Source: Branchinecta lynchi
Lineage: Eukaryota; Arthropoda; Branchiopoda; Anostraca; Branchinectidae
Length of the DNA stretch: 64,000 nt
Assembly: GCA_023053575.1 (NCBI GenBank)
Contig: JAKZAP010000017.1
Span: 20,698,799-20,762,798, forward strand
Direction of reading: 5' to 3'
Part shown: in pieces, positions 11,427 to 22,617 of the stretch
Layout of the letters: every line of letters starts with the position of its first letter
Numbering within the stretch: the first letter of the stretch is position 1
Program-made: the position numbers and the translations under genes
The notes under the pieces: model-generated
What the model was told of the DNA's origin: nothing
The model's input: the letters and a program-made list of their open reading frames with translations, nothing else
Database searches by the model: none

Positions 11427-11935
11427 AAGCCGCTCAAGCTGAAAAAAAAAGTTCTTCCAGCTTGAGCGGCTTGAGCCTGAAGAAAAATCCTTGCCAAAAA
11501 GGCCAAAATATACTCTAAAAAAATTAAGATGTTGTATCCGTTCTGCGCTGTCAAATCAATTCTCGAGCTTCTCACAGCAGTATGCTCCTTTAAGTTTTAC
11601 AAGGAGACAAATTCTGTCAAGGAAGGTTATTTGATAGTGCAAAACGGATCCCGCTCAAATTAGAAAAACGAACGTGTGGGAAAACACAAACATGTTAATC
11701 CTCCCAATCTGGAAATGTGGGGGCAAAAGATTGTGTAAAGTCTTACCGTTTCTGCCGGAATTTTTTTCACACAAGTTCATTTTTCCAACTTGAGCGGTTT
11801 TAAGCCTGAAAAGGACCCTTGCCAAGAAGGGCCGAAATATAGCTCTAATAAAATTTAGTTGACGTATCAGTTTTGCACTATCAAATATGATTCGCAGTCA
11901 GCTTGGGCTGAAGGGATGTTTATTGTAAAGGAAAG
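11427..11935. mobile_element. Penelope-like terminal-repeat pieces
   Basis: Inverted pieces of the CAAGCCGCTCAAGCTG / CCGAAATATAGCTC unit at about 11427-11555 and 11640-11935, the second ending CAGCTTGGGCTGAAGG. Both are decayed. Confidence 0.5.
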
Positions 11936-12029
11936 CTTCTTAAAAGGTAATTAGGCGGAGATCATCTCTGCTTCAACCGAAGCCGATAGTTCCCGCTTCG
12001 GTAGTCCAAGCGAATTTCGTTTCGCTTGT

Positions 12030-12077
12030 CACGCACTCATAATATACATCGGACTCCATTTCGTGGTCGTCGTAAGG
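12030..12077 (-). pseudogene. Partial copy of gene A exon 8, left part
   Basis: About 48 bp closely match exon 8 (around 11097-11143, the EMESDAYYEC region). The match stops at 12077 where a CCGG-family element begins, and resumes briefly at 15043-15060. Not spliceable as it stands; a duplicated exon fragment later split by insertion. Confidence 0.65.
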
Positions 12078-12191
12078 AACAAGACCAAAGGTTCCGACGG
12101 GATCCCAAAAATTTTAACATTTGCTCCCGACAATTCGGTCTTCAACAGAATTCTTAAACATTTTTACTATTAAAATTTACAAACAGGTTAA

Positions 12192-12622
12192 AGGACACCT
12201 GAATGAAGAGTACCAAGTATCATCCCTATCTGTATGACTTACGTTAACATTGCCGTCAGAAAACCCAATCCAAACACGAAATAGTGTTTCCAAGCTATGA
12301 TTTTTGCTCCATTTTGCATCTGTCCTTATTTCAGTACCGAACAACTTCAGAAATGAACAAATGTCTCCAATCAACCCAATTTTTTAACCAGTTAAGCCCA
12401 AGCGTATATATCAAGAAGAAATTCCAATACAATCCGGCCAGTGCTGTACAAGATTTGAATGAATTGCGCTTTTTGTCTTGGAGCCTGCATGTGCAAACCT
12501 CCAGAAACGAACATCCCTATTTTGAAAACGTCACGCTCAGGAGAAGAGTGCGCTCTGAAGCCATGTCTGTAAATGCATTATCCATGGTGTGTTCAAGTAT
12601 GGTTTCATTGTTCAGGTGTCCT
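12192..12622. mobile_element. piggyBac-like MITE, TTAA duplication, copy 1
   Basis: Inverted ends AGGACACCTGAA and TTCAGGTGTCCT, flanked by TTAA (12188-12191 and 12623-12626). TTAA duplications are diagnostic of piggyBac-type transposition. The copy at 34278-34715 is highly similar. An open frame (NELRFLSWSLHVQTSRN...) is kept in both copies but has no recognisable domain. Confidence 0.75.
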
Positions 12623-13134
12623 TTAAGGCCAATGGTAATAATCGGAGAAGACCAAGTGCGTATATGACAGTGCAAAACAGATACGCCAGATGAATCTCAC
12701 CAAGTTTAGATATATTCAGACATCCGTTTTGTGCTGTCAAATATTGGATTCAGCATGGATTCAGCATGTGGTCATGGATCCATGGTTATGGATTCAGCAT
12801 GTGGTTTACCCTATAGCCCACGTCGTATCTCCTTCCTTTCTTACTTCTGCCCAACTTCCGGTTTCGGCCGGATTCCGGATAACCTACTTGTCTGGCAAAA
12901 ACTAAAGCTCAAAAATGAATTCAGCATGTCTGCTTACCCCACATCCAACATCTAATCAACTACAGATTAAACTTTCATTTAAAAAAAAAATTCCGGTTTC
13001 AGCCGGATTCCGAGCGATCTATACGTCCGGTGATAAAATGATTTTCATATACGAATTCATCATGTCTTCTTACCCGCAAATCGAACATCTTATCAAATTT
13101 AAATAAAACTTTTACTTTAAACAAATTCTGCAGT

Positions 13135-14576
13135 TGTTATGGAGACATCCCATAGCACTTTGCTCTGCAATAGTCCTCCTAGTTATTCCCTCCCTCTATC
13201 GCCTACTTTTCTATATATCTCTTCGGTTTCCATCACCATCATTAATTTCTCGGCATCGCGACAATAGGTCACTCGGTCTTTATCCACTAGCTCCAGTTAG
13301 CTGCTGGCTAACCCGAGGTCAGGCTTTGATCCATTTCATTCTAAGTATTTTGGCTGCGGAATGAATCCGCAGCCAAGAACAGTTATCTTTCATTCTTGGT
13401 CCAAGCAGGACCTCTCTATGTTATAATTTATGGTAAGAGTTGTTTATATATTTAGTTAGGGACCCATTAGTGTTATATATTATGTGTCAAACTCTTGTTC
13501 ACGTAATACGAGTAAATTAACTATAGACGTTATGGTCCATCTCGGCTAGTAGGCCTCGGGCTTGACTGGATATGTGAATTCCAGCTTCGCTAGGATGTGT
13601 GAACCAGCTTGATTGGGGATTTCTGGATTGACTGAGGCTGATCTATAGAATTCCCCGAGGCTTTCCCTTCTCTCTTTTTTCCGGTTTCCTGACTGGTCCT
13701 GGGTCTAGTGGGCACCTACGGTGTCAGAATGTCTTCAGCCCACACCCCAGGAGCCTTAACTTCACTAAACCTCGCCTCCACTCGAATCATCTAAGTCATT
13801 GCAAACTTAGTAACCATTGTATCAACGATGTCGTGAGATCGAATCCCACTGGCACCATTGTTAAGATGTTGAACCTGGGGGAAGTTTCCAAATCCCTGTT
13901 CTTACACCATTGTTGCGAGGATGGACGAGTGGAGGCGATGTTTAGTGAAGTTAAGGCTCCTGGGGTGTGGGCTGAAGACATTCTGACACCGTAGGTGCCC
14001 ACTAGACCCAGGACCAGTCAGGAAACCGGACAAAAGAGAGAAGGGAAAAGCCTCGGGGAATTCTATAGCTCAGCCGCAGTCAATCCAGAAATCCCAAATC
14101 AAGCTGGTTCACACATCCTAGCGAAGCTGGAATTCACATATCCAGTCAAGCCCGAGGCCTACTAGCCGAGATGGACCATAACGTCTATAGTTAATTTACT
14201 CGTATTACGTGAACAAGAGTTTGACACATAATATATAACACTAATGGGTCCCTAACTAAATATATAAACAACTCTTACCATAAATTATAACATAGAGAGG
14301 TCCTGCTTGGACCAAGAATGAAAGATAATTGTTCTTGGCTGCGGATTCATTCCGCAGCCAAAATACTTAGAATGAAATGGATCAAAGCCTGACCTCGGGT
14401 TAGCCAGCAGCTAACTGGAGCTAGTGGATAAAGACCGAGTGACCTATTGTCACGATGCCGGAAAATTAATGATGGTGATGGAAACCAAAGAGATATATAG
14501 AAAAGTAGGCGACAGAGGGAGGGAATAACAAGGAGGACTATTGCAGAGCAAAGTGCTATGGGATGTCTCCATAACA
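13135..14576. mobile_element. Giant foldback element with 4-bp target duplication
   Basis: Two arms, 13135-13784 and 13925-14576, are near-perfect inverted repeats of about 650 bp around a 140-bp spacer. Outer ends are TGTTATGGAGACATCC. CAGT flanks both sides (13131-13134 and 14577-14580), and the host CCGG-family unit is interrupted at this point. A diverged single arm lies at 23068-23716. The spacer carries AGATCGAATCCC, resembling a tRNA B box. No transposase. Confidence 0.75.
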
Positions 14577-15042
14577 CAGTTTTGGCCGGATTCCGGCCGA
14601 AGTAATTGTCCGTGAGAAAATAAATTTCATATTCGGACTCAGCACGTCTCCTTGTCTCTAAATCGAACATCTAATCAACTTCGTATTAAACTTTAACTTT
14701 TCACAAATTTTCCGGTTTTCGCCGGATTCCGGGTGAAATATTTGTCAAGCAAGAAAATAAATTTCAAATTCGAACTCAGCCTGTCTCCTTACCCCTGAAT
14801 ACAACTATCTCAATAGCTTTCAAAAAATATTTTTGTTTGCCCCTTCGAACCCCTCCCCCACCGTCAAATATATATCTTCGAACTTGACCTGTACTTTGAC
14901 CCAAAGGATCCTCCCACTAAGTTTCATCAAAATATCTCAATTCCTTTGAGAGTTATCGTGCGGACAGACGGACAGACAGACGGACAACTTTTGCGATGTC
15001 ATAGGTATCCCTCCACTTACGTTTTGGGATCCCAAAAGGCTC

Positions 15043-15060
15043 GGGAGTGATGTTCTGTCC
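15043..15060 (-). pseudogene. Partial copy of gene A exon 8, right part
   Basis: GGGAGTGATGTTCTGTCC matches exon 8 near 11153-11170 and continues the fragment broken at 12077. A CCAAGCGAATT... block follows and also precedes the left part at about 12004. Confidence 0.5.
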
Positions 15061-15219
15061 AAGCGAATTACGTTTCTCTTGGCTGGAAGCTGCGTGAATT
15101 CATTACAAGAATTCTGGGTCCTAAATAGAAGTGACGGATATCTATGACATCTGCATATCCGTCTGTCAGTGACCACGGTCACTCCCGACCGGAGTTAGCT
15201 ATTCTAATAAAAGTTAACA

Positions 15220-16580
15220 GTTGCGTTTTTGCAGATACCATAGTATTAGTTACCACGGTAACTCGATCTGCAATTAGTCCTTTTTTCAGTTACCGTGGTA
15301 TCTGATATACGGTTGCTCTGCAAAAACAACAATTGCCGAAATTGCGCTTTTCGAAGTCATCCCAATAAAACACGATCAAAGGTTTCGATGGGGTCCCAAA
15401 AGTTCTATGTTTGATCCAGACTATTGGGTTTTGTCTTCGCCAGACTCCTTGAACATTTTTTGTATCAAAATTTAGAAACAGATTAAGGCCAAAGAGTTAA
15501 TCATCTGAGAAAACTAAGTTCAGATATGGATTCACCATGTGTGTTTACCCCTATAAGTCATATCTATTTTGACAAAACAGATCGAAACTTCCTGCCTTAC
15601 TTCTGCCAATTTGCTATAAAGCTGAAAAACGAATTCAGCGTATTTCCTTACCCTTATATCCGACATCTTCAAATAAAAATTTAACTTGTAACAAATTTTC
15701 CGGTTTCAGCCGGATTCTGGACGAACCACAGGTCCGGGTAAAAAGTGATTGTCATACACGGATTCAGCCTCTCTTCTTACCCCTAAATCAGACCTCTAAT
15801 CAACTACAAATACAACTTTTGCTTTTAACAAATTTTCCGGTTTCGGCAGGATTCCGGGGGAACTACTTATGCGGGTAGAAAATAATTTTAAGATCAATGT
15901 TCAGCATGTCGTCTTACCTCCAAATCAAACATCTAATCAACTTCAAATAAAACATTTACTTTTAACAAACTTTCCGGTTGTGGCCACATTCCTGGCCACA
16001 TTCCCGGCGAACTACTTGTCCGGCGAGAAAATAGTTTTCATAATCGTGTTCAGCATGTCTTCTTACCCCTTAATCGATATGTCATTAGGTGTTTAAAACT
16101 ATTTTGTTTGCCCCTTAATCTAGACCCCCTCCCCCACCCCTAAATGTAGGGCTACAGAGTCCATCTACGAACTTGACATTTCCCTTGATCCAAAGGATCC
16201 TCACAGCAAGTTTCATCAAAGTATCTCATTCCCCTCGACAGTTATTGTGCTCACAGACAGACGGACAACTTTTGCGATGTCACAGTTATCCCTCCAATTA
16301 TGTTTCGGGATCCCAAAACTGATATTAAGTCACAACCCAAGTGCCAAACTTCTTTCCCGCCAATTTGACAAAAGCTGGTGATAGTGAGATGACTTTTCAG
16401 ATACGACGATCAGTCACCACGATCGGACCGTGGTATCTGAATACCAAATACCCCAATAACTGGCCAGATACCACGACAACTGCAAAAACACCTTTTGACC
16501 GTGGTATCAGATACCACGATAACTGCAAAAACGACTTTAGACCCTGGTATCAGATACCATGGTATATGCAAAAACACAAC
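15220..16580. mobile_element. GTTGCG MITE, copy 2, split by insertion
   Basis: Left end GTTGCGTTTTTGCAGATACC and right end TATGCAAAAACACAAC, with TA after the right end. The body is broken by the CCGG-family element at 15369-16316. Related to 10339-10911. Confidence 0.6.
15369..16316 (+). mobile_element. CCGG-rich element, copy 2 (nested)
   Basis: Starts AACACGATCAAAGGTTTCG and ends TTTCGGGATCCC. Holds three or four ~130-bp units with CCGGTTTCGGCAGGATTCCGG-type cores and the ACAGACGGACAACTTTTGCG motif near the end. Sits inside a GTTGCG MITE, so it is younger than that element. Confidence 0.6.
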
Positions 16581-16859
16581 TAATGTGAGAATGCTTCACG
16601 CAACCTTTCTAATACACAAAGATGACTCAGCGTGGTTAGTCCGGATAGAAAAGTTTTTTCCAGACACATCACTAGCAGCCAATGAGAGAGCTGCATTAGT
16701 AACGTGAGGGTCAGGAAAATGGGATTGCAACAAGAGAGCAGTGTACTCGACATGTGGATAAGGACGGGTTTAAAGTTCCTAGCAATACCGAACTAAAGGC
16801 CTTGCACGTAATCAGTTAGACCGATTCATCTGTGACGTATGGATTAGGCGAACAAGTTT

Positions 16860-17110
16860 CCGCCAATGGCAGCTGTGCATCTTGGCAAATCTATCCTAGC
16901 CAATACGAGCCACCGGTCACTGCTACCGGAAACAGCCCCTCCCAATAATCGAACTCAGTCGCAAAATAAACTTCTACCCCCTAAAGTCCGCACTAATCGT
17001 TACGGGAACTCGCTTGTCCCTTTTTTTTTTTACTTCGGTGTTCAATGGTGAACCGTAGTGTGTGTTTGTTATTTATGTGCTCGTTATTTATAATTTGTAA
17101 GAAACTGAAT
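16860..17110 (+). pseudogene. LINE ORF2 C-terminal fragment
   Basis: Translation gives LGKSILANTSHRSLLPE ... NKLLPPKVRTNRYGNSLVPFF, the typical end of a CR1/L2-like LINE reverse transcriptase protein (compare the ends at 45.3 and 55.9 kb). It is 5'-truncated, and a TCTC-rich stretch follows. Family not determined. Confidence 0.55.
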
Positions 17111-17171
17111 TTAGTTATGCTATGATAGTTTCTAAATACACCTATCTCTCTCTTTCTCTCTTGGAACTAAC

Positions 17172-17349
17172 CTTCGACCAGAACATTGACATCTTCTTGA
17201 TTGGACAGATACTGAGGGTTGATTAAAGGTGATTCATTCGGATTGGAGCTCCTCAGCTTGATTCGGCCTCTTGACTTTGGTCGGACAAGAACCGGGCAGA
17301 TCATTCCTGTCTCCATCCCTTCAACCACAGCGGCGAGATCGTCATACAC
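17172..17349 (-). CDS. Gene A exon 7
   Basis: 178 bases, phase 0 to phase 1, residues about 420-478. The sequence VYDDLAAVVEGMETGMICPV leads into LVRPKSRGRIKLRSSNP and LINPQYLSNQEDVNVLVEG, matching the GMC region between the substrate-binding domain and the C-terminal His motif; RPKSRG is a hallmark of glucose-dehydrogenase-like members. Acceptor TTTTAG, donor G|GTTAGT. A shortened copy of its 5' part and the adjoining intron lies at 17612-17727. Confidence 0.92.
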
Positions 17350-17421
17350 CTAAAAGCCAAAATATATACGAGACACTTCTCTGATACGCCGTCGGGCTCC
17401 TAGTCTAACATCTTTGACGGT

Positions 17422-17545
17422 GCAGAACGGATAAGTCAGCAACATTTTATTAGAGCTATATTTCGACCCTTCTTGGCAAGGGTCCTCTTCAGACGCAAAC
17501 TGCTCAAGCTGGAAAATTAACTTGTGGAAAAACAATTAAAGATTT
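17422..17545 (+). mobile_element. Penelope-like terminal-repeat piece
   Basis: GTGCAGAACGGATAAGTCAGC followed by the TTATTAGAGCTATATTTCG block and CTTGTGGAAAAACAA. Same unit as 8601. Confidence 0.5.
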
Positions 17546-17611
17546 TTCTACAGTGTGAGTTAGCATGTGCACTCGCTTGTCTGCTGATCTAGTAAATGAT
17601 TTCTCACATAC

Positions 17612-17685
17612 CTCACAAGAACCGGAGCCGGACATATCATTCCTGTGTTCATCCCTTCAACTTCAGCGGCGAGATTGTCATACGC
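17612..17685 (-). pseudogene. Duplicated partial exon 7 with usable splice sites
   Basis: The segment 17614-17727 repeats exon 7's first part plus its upstream intron. The copy keeps the acceptor (CTTTTAG before 17685), stays open (AYDNLAAEVEGMNTGMICPA), and ends at a good donor, GAG|GTATGT. It is 74 bases long and leaves phase 2, whereas real exon 7 leaves phase 1, so including it would shift the frame. It is probably a dead or poison exon. Confidence 0.65.
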
Positions 17686-17814
17686 CTAAAAGCCAAAATA
17701 TATACGAGACACTTCTCTGATACGCCGTTTTAGGGGATGTCCGATTTAGGGGTAAGAAGAGATGCTGAACCGTATATGACAATCAATTTTTACCTGGACA
17801 TATTTAATTGTTTT

Positions 17815-17958
17815 TCCACAAGTTAATTTTCCGGCTTGAGCCTGAAGAGGACCCTTGCCAAGAAGGGCCGAAATATAGCTCTAATAAAATGTAGCTGACT
17901 TATCCGTTTTGCACCGTCAAATATGATTCGCAGTCAGCTTGGGCTGAAGGACTACCTA
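17815..17958 (-). mobile_element. Penelope-like terminal-repeat piece (reverse)
   Basis: GAGCCTGAAGAGGACCC ... GGGCCGAAATATAGCTC and TATCCGTTTTGCACCGTC ... CAGCTTGGGCTGAAGG. With 17422-17545 it forms a head-to-head pair enclosing the exon 7 copy. Confidence 0.5.
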
Positions 17959-18761
17959 GTCTGACGTGTGTGTGCGTGGGGGGGGGGGGACGTACTTCGA
18001 AAGTCCTGATCATTCCCCTAAAATTCTCAAGCACTTAAGAAGGCCATGGGTAATACTTTCATATCGCTTACTGACGATATTTTTCTTTATCGCCTGTATC
18101 CATTGACTTGTCTTGTTCATGTATTCAAAGTTTAAAGTTTAACTGCACAGCTTTATTTTTAAATACATTGACTTATTTGAGGAATTTTCAGGTTTTCCAC
18201 AATAGGCTCTAGTAGGGACGTTGAGAATATTGATAGTCTCCCGATGAGACCGGCACAGCTGGTGATGACTAAACTTTAGCCGATTATCTATGGCTCGTGA
18301 CGTCGCACGAAAATCAATATTTTCCATTTACTAACGGAACTGATTGTCTCTAGAACAGTTTATAAGTGTACCATGTTCTTTAACACTGTGCTAACTGGAC
18401 ATTTTTGAAAACCGAGTCAACTATAGCATTGGAAAGAACATAGCTGATTTGGTATTCTGTTAAATTGTGCTAAGTGTTAGATGACGACATGAGCACCATC
18501 TAACAGGTAGATTAGTTTTAACTTTCTGAGTTCCTACTTTCTTGAAGCAGATGGCATACACAAAACTGGGCCCAAAAATTATGAAAATGTAGTTAGCACA
18601 ATTTTGAAGAACATTGTACAAGTGTAAACGCGTCCGCCGCCTCGCTGGCCACTCGGCTCTATACATATAGATACAAATATATATTGTGCAACACTAACTT
18701 AATAGAATTTTCTTACTTCTGACATGACGTCACGAAAACGTCACGGGTCGAAGATAATAAG

Positions 18762-19105
18762 CTAAGGTTTGGGTAGCGTTCCAGCGACTTATTACTAGTT
18801 AGGATTGTTACTATTCTTGTTACTACTGCCGTTCCAGAACCACCCGTAATAAGTAAATTGGCTCCTCCCACTTACTATTTTCGTTCCGCGACTGTTACAA
18901 TCGTTACAATTTACTTATGATAGTCGCGAGCATCATAAGTGATAATAACTATCGGTTCTGCAGGAACTCCGGAAAGAGTGATGACGTATGTTCGTATTGT
19001 TATTATTTTCGTTTCAGAGAGCGTCATAACTCCGACAAGACGGTGCTCGCCCCTCCTCTTATCATCGTAACTTATAATAACTTCACTGGAACGCTATACC
19101 TTAGT
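18762..19105. mobile_element. TIR element with GTAGCGTTCCAG ends
   Basis: The left end CTAAGGT...TAGCGTTCCAG pairs with CTGGAACGCTATACCTTAG on the right. The interior repeats TTACTA-type motifs. No coding content. Superfamily unassigned. Confidence 0.45.
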
Positions 19106-19314
19106 TTGCACCCGACAGCTGAGACGCTAAATTTGAACAAGAGAACAAAACGGATTCTTGGGCTCGCCTCTGATTGAGGTCGAGTTCCATGGCAAAGGAA
19201 TAGAGGACCAGACGTTGTAGATATCAGACGATATTAGACGTTGCAAATATCAGACTGACAATCAATGTTTAGCATTATTTTTAATTATATACTTATTAAT
19301 TTTATTTGTATTTG

Positions 19315-19943
19315 TTTAAAGTTTAACTGAAAAGGGCTTAGATAGGACAGCCTAGTTACCCGTCACTTATTCACTTAGAGAAGCTTGAAAACCGGGCGAA
19401 AATGCGTTACTTCGTTGTTCCGCTATTCACGAATAATCGATTTTCAAATACCGGAATGTCATATATTCTTCAGCCCAAGCTGACTGCGAATCATATTTGG
19501 CGGTGCAAAACGAATAAGTCAGCTACATTCTATTAGAACTCTAATCGATTAGAGTTCTAATAAAATGTAGCTGACTTATTCATTTTATTAGAGTTGTAAT
19601 AAAATGTAGCTGACTTATTCGTTTTGCACCGTCAAATATTGTGGAATTTCCTTGTCTGATTTGTATGCTCTATGTGTTCGTATCTGTGTTGTATGCTCGA
19701 TGAAAACAATATACGAAAAATAATTGTTCACGCAGTGAGCTACCTTCCGTTAGCTGTTCACTGTCAATTTTTCTGCGTCATAGTAGAAATTTGCGCTGTG
19801 AGGACGATCGCAGATATTCTGAACGTCATTCTAGAGCAAATTATGAAAAAAAAATAAAAAAAATCCCTTAACACAATCCAAAAGATGCGGTCCATTCAGT
19901 TAAATGATACGAAAAAAAGTTGGCTTTTCAGTTAAACTTAAAG
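19315..19943. mobile_element. TTTAAAGTTTAAC-ended element, copy 2
   Basis: Left end TTTAAAGTTTAACTG, right end CAGTTAAACTTAAAG. Contains a Penelope-like piece (about 19470-19640) in two opposed parts and a decayed frame with ADILNVILEQ, related to the peptide near 1200 and 39.5 kb. Confidence 0.5.
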
Positions 19944-20164
19944 ATTGGTTGATAGATTAGAATACAAATGAGCTTCCTTGCCTTTGTCTAAAATTTTGTG
20001 TACAAATAACTGTTATTTGGTGTATTTGTTGGTTTTTGTTCAATTGTTAATGCCTTAGGCTATAGCATTTTAATTTCTGAACATAAAAATCCAAAATGCC
20101 ATTTTTATATGCCACTGGCATGTCTGGCGCTTTCTATAACTCTATTTCTATTTCCGGTTTAATT

Positions 20165-20470
20165 TAATAAAATTCTACCTTACCTTAGAATAGAATAGAA
20201 TAGAATTTTTCAAAAGCAGCTGTCACAGCATTACCGCCGAATTTGACCTTTTCGTCATAAAAAAAAAGATGAATAACGTAACACTCTGTCACTCTATAGT
20301 CTTGTCACGGAAGAAAAAACACTAAAAAGGACTAACTTATCGGTTATTGTACAACTCAACACATGCTAGAACAAAATATTTTTCATGAAGAGGGGCCACA
20401 GGGGCTAGTTTGGGAATTTCTCTCGCTGCGGTCTAATACGTATAGGAGAATAGGATAGGGGGGGGGGGGG
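20165..20470 (-). pseudogene. LINE 3' fragment, (TTCTA)n tail
   Basis: On the minus strand it matches the end of the LINE copy at 55.85-56.15 kb (CCAAACTAGCCCCTGTGGC, then GTTGAGTTGTACAA) and ends in TTCTA units. 5'-truncated copy of the same family. Confidence 0.6.
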
Positions 20471-20941
20471 TTACGTAATCAGGGAAAAGATAGGGTATAT
20501 GTATATTTTGTGATTTTCTGGGAATCGTTTGCCGTTAACATTGCTGTTCAGGAACAGAGATACAAGGACACTGAAATACCACAAGTCGAAAGAGAATTCA
20601 CAATACGGAAAACTGACTATTTTTCAACAGCAGAGCAACGAACTATCGGAATTGTATCGGGTCTTCAGCCTATGAAGTGGATCTGTGTGTCTATGAGTGG
20701 TCTGACGTGGTTCATAATTAGCCAATCGGAACGTTCCTCAGTGTTCCCCTAAGTAGTCTGCTTGGCTGGTACCCTGGGGGGTTAAACTGATTTCGGCTTG
20801 GGTCCAGTCTAGCTGCTGGCCGAAGCTGGCACCAATATCATTTACAAACGACAGAAACCCAGCTAACTGTCGATCTCGGAGCGATTTCGGGAACTGGCTG
20901 CTAGCGAGTATTAGCTAAGACCCGTTGTGAATGGGCCTTAA

Positions 20942-21313
20942 AGGAACTTCCTTACCTATAATACTAACGCAACCTACTTCCATTATGACTCCTTATATTT
21001 CTAAACCCGAAGACCCAAGTTTTGTACGGTACATTCTAACCCCTCTAACAAAACCACCCTGATTTTCTCACTTGCCGTGACTTTCTACCCTCAGTGTGTA
21101 TCACTCCGTCGACGGTTCTCTGCGAGAAGTTTTTCCATCAGTAAAACCGGTTATGTAAATTGTTTCCCTGTTTTCGCTACAAGTCAACGGGTCTCGGAAA
21201 AGGCTTAAAACAGCAATAAACGTGGGTTATTTTTTGAAAGCACAGCCTAGTTCTGAAGTATTCAAATATTTTAAAATACTGTAAGTTGAAGAGTAAATAG
21301 TGCGAGGGGTCCT
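20942..21313. mobile_element. TTAA-flanked MITE
   Basis: TTAA flanks both ends (20938-20941 and 21314-21317), with ends AGGAACTTCC and GGGGTCCT. A related copy with a decayed left end is at 41028-41392. Fits a piggyBac-type non-autonomous element. Confidence 0.55.
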
Positions 21314-21559
21314 TTAAGTGATTCTCACTTTCCAGTTTTCTCTTATTTTGTTATTTATATAAAGTCTATTGATATTCCCATCTTTGTCTACTTTTATTTC
21401 TTCTTCATATATTTACCTTTATTTACTGTGACTGTGCCTGGCCTTGCTTTCGGTTAGCTGTATGATTATTTAGCGGATGGATATTATTGGGTATGATTCG
21501 TTATGTTGAAGTTAATTTTGGTTTTACTTTTTTTTTATCGAGCTCTGCTCTCAGCAGAG

Positions 21560-21630
21560 ATTGTTTAATGATACATTTGTTTGTAAATAAATTGTTTGTA
21601 AATAAAGACAACTTTGAACCTTCGAATAGT
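21560..21630 (+). repeat. LINE-type 3' tail
   Basis: AAATAAATTGTTTGTAAATAAAG then CTTTGAACCTTCG, the kind of short-repeat tail seen at 55.65 kb (AATAAAACCTTGAACCTT). Sequence upstream to 21317 is not recognised. Confidence 0.35.
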
Positions 21631-22377
21631 GGTTAGTTAGACTGTCGTTTACCAGCCCTTTACGGTTAAACTTTAGAGACTGTGTGATGCCCTTTTCATA
21701 CACCGTTTGTCCCTCCATTTCGAAATTGGGTGATTTAACGTGTTTATTGGTTCCCCTTTCTTTATCGAATATGCAAATTCATCCAACGTTTGTTCACTCC
21801 GCATCGATTTCATCGCATTCAGTCTGTCCCTTCGTAAATTCGGTGATCTAACCTGTTTATTTGGTCTCGTTCGTTAGCGAATTCGGTAAATGACCGCACT
21901 TTTCTCAAGCCCGTATCTGTTCTATCGCATTCGGTCAGTCTATTTGATAATTCGGTCATTAATCAGATTTATTTGGTTCTGATTCGTGACCGATTCGATA
22001 ATTCATCCGACTTTTGCTCAGTCCGCATCGATTACGCCGCATTCGGTCCGTCCATGCGTAAATTCGGTGATCACATTCTGCGAAAAAAAGACATTAAAGC
22101 TCTGAAAACATGTTCTTACAATCATTGTAAATTTTGTATGTACCTCCTCGTTCCTGCCGCAACCACAAATTAGTTCAGAAGTTCGGCGGCCAAGATGTGA
22201 TTTGCTCACTCGATAAAACGTCAGCGTCACTACTATCTATATTTCGTCATCCTGGTCTTCGAGTACGTGATATTTTTCATTAATTTTTCAGGGCCAGTTA
22301 GTACTTATGTCTAAATTTTATGTGTTTATACTGTTACTTATCTTGCGTTATTTCGCGTTATTCCCTTTACTCCGCTA

Positions 22378-22544
22378 CACTGTAAAAGTTTCTCCATATA
22401 AAGATAAAAGTTAACTGCCGTATTTGCTACTCAGATTCATCTTATCACTATGTGGTTACTCTTATCCGCGTAGAGATAAGAATAATCCGAGTAGCAAATA
22501 CTGTAGTTAACCTTAATCTTTATACGGAAAAACTTTTTAAAGTG
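22378..22544. mobile_element. Palindromic MITE, TA target duplication, copy 2
   Basis: CACTGTAAAAGTTTCTCC at the left and its inverse at the right, flanked by TA. Same family as 1497-1663. A short (AT)n tract follows at 22561-22582. Confidence 0.65.
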
Positions 22545-22617
22545 TACCACATTCTGTAAAATATATATATATATATATATATACGCGTATTTTCCATTAA
22601 AATAAGCCAGGACTCAC

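Larger units (their letters stand above)
12078..15036 (+). mobile_element. CCGG-rich element, copy 1, with two insertions inside
   Basis: Begins AACAAGACCAAAGG and ends TTTTGGGATCCC, the ends shared by copies at 15369, 42093, 44255 and 62812. Between them are ~130-bp units of the type GCCGGATTCCGG...ACTTGTCCGGCGA...CAGCATGTC...ACATCTAATCAACTTC. Near the right end stands GTTATCGTGCGGACAGACGG. A piggyBac-like MITE and a 1.44 kb palindrome have inserted. No coding region is recognised. Class unknown. Confidence 0.55.

Noticed and set aside
13785..13924. Possible tRNA gene in the palindrome spacer
   Set aside because: A B-box-like AGATCGAATCCC is present, but no matching acceptor stem or D arm could be paired.
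13134..14670. Matching open frames in both arms of the palindrome (about 76-107 residues)
   Set aside because: They are mirror copies of the same repeat DNA, lack recognised domains, and the single-arm copy at 23.1 kb does not keep the frame.
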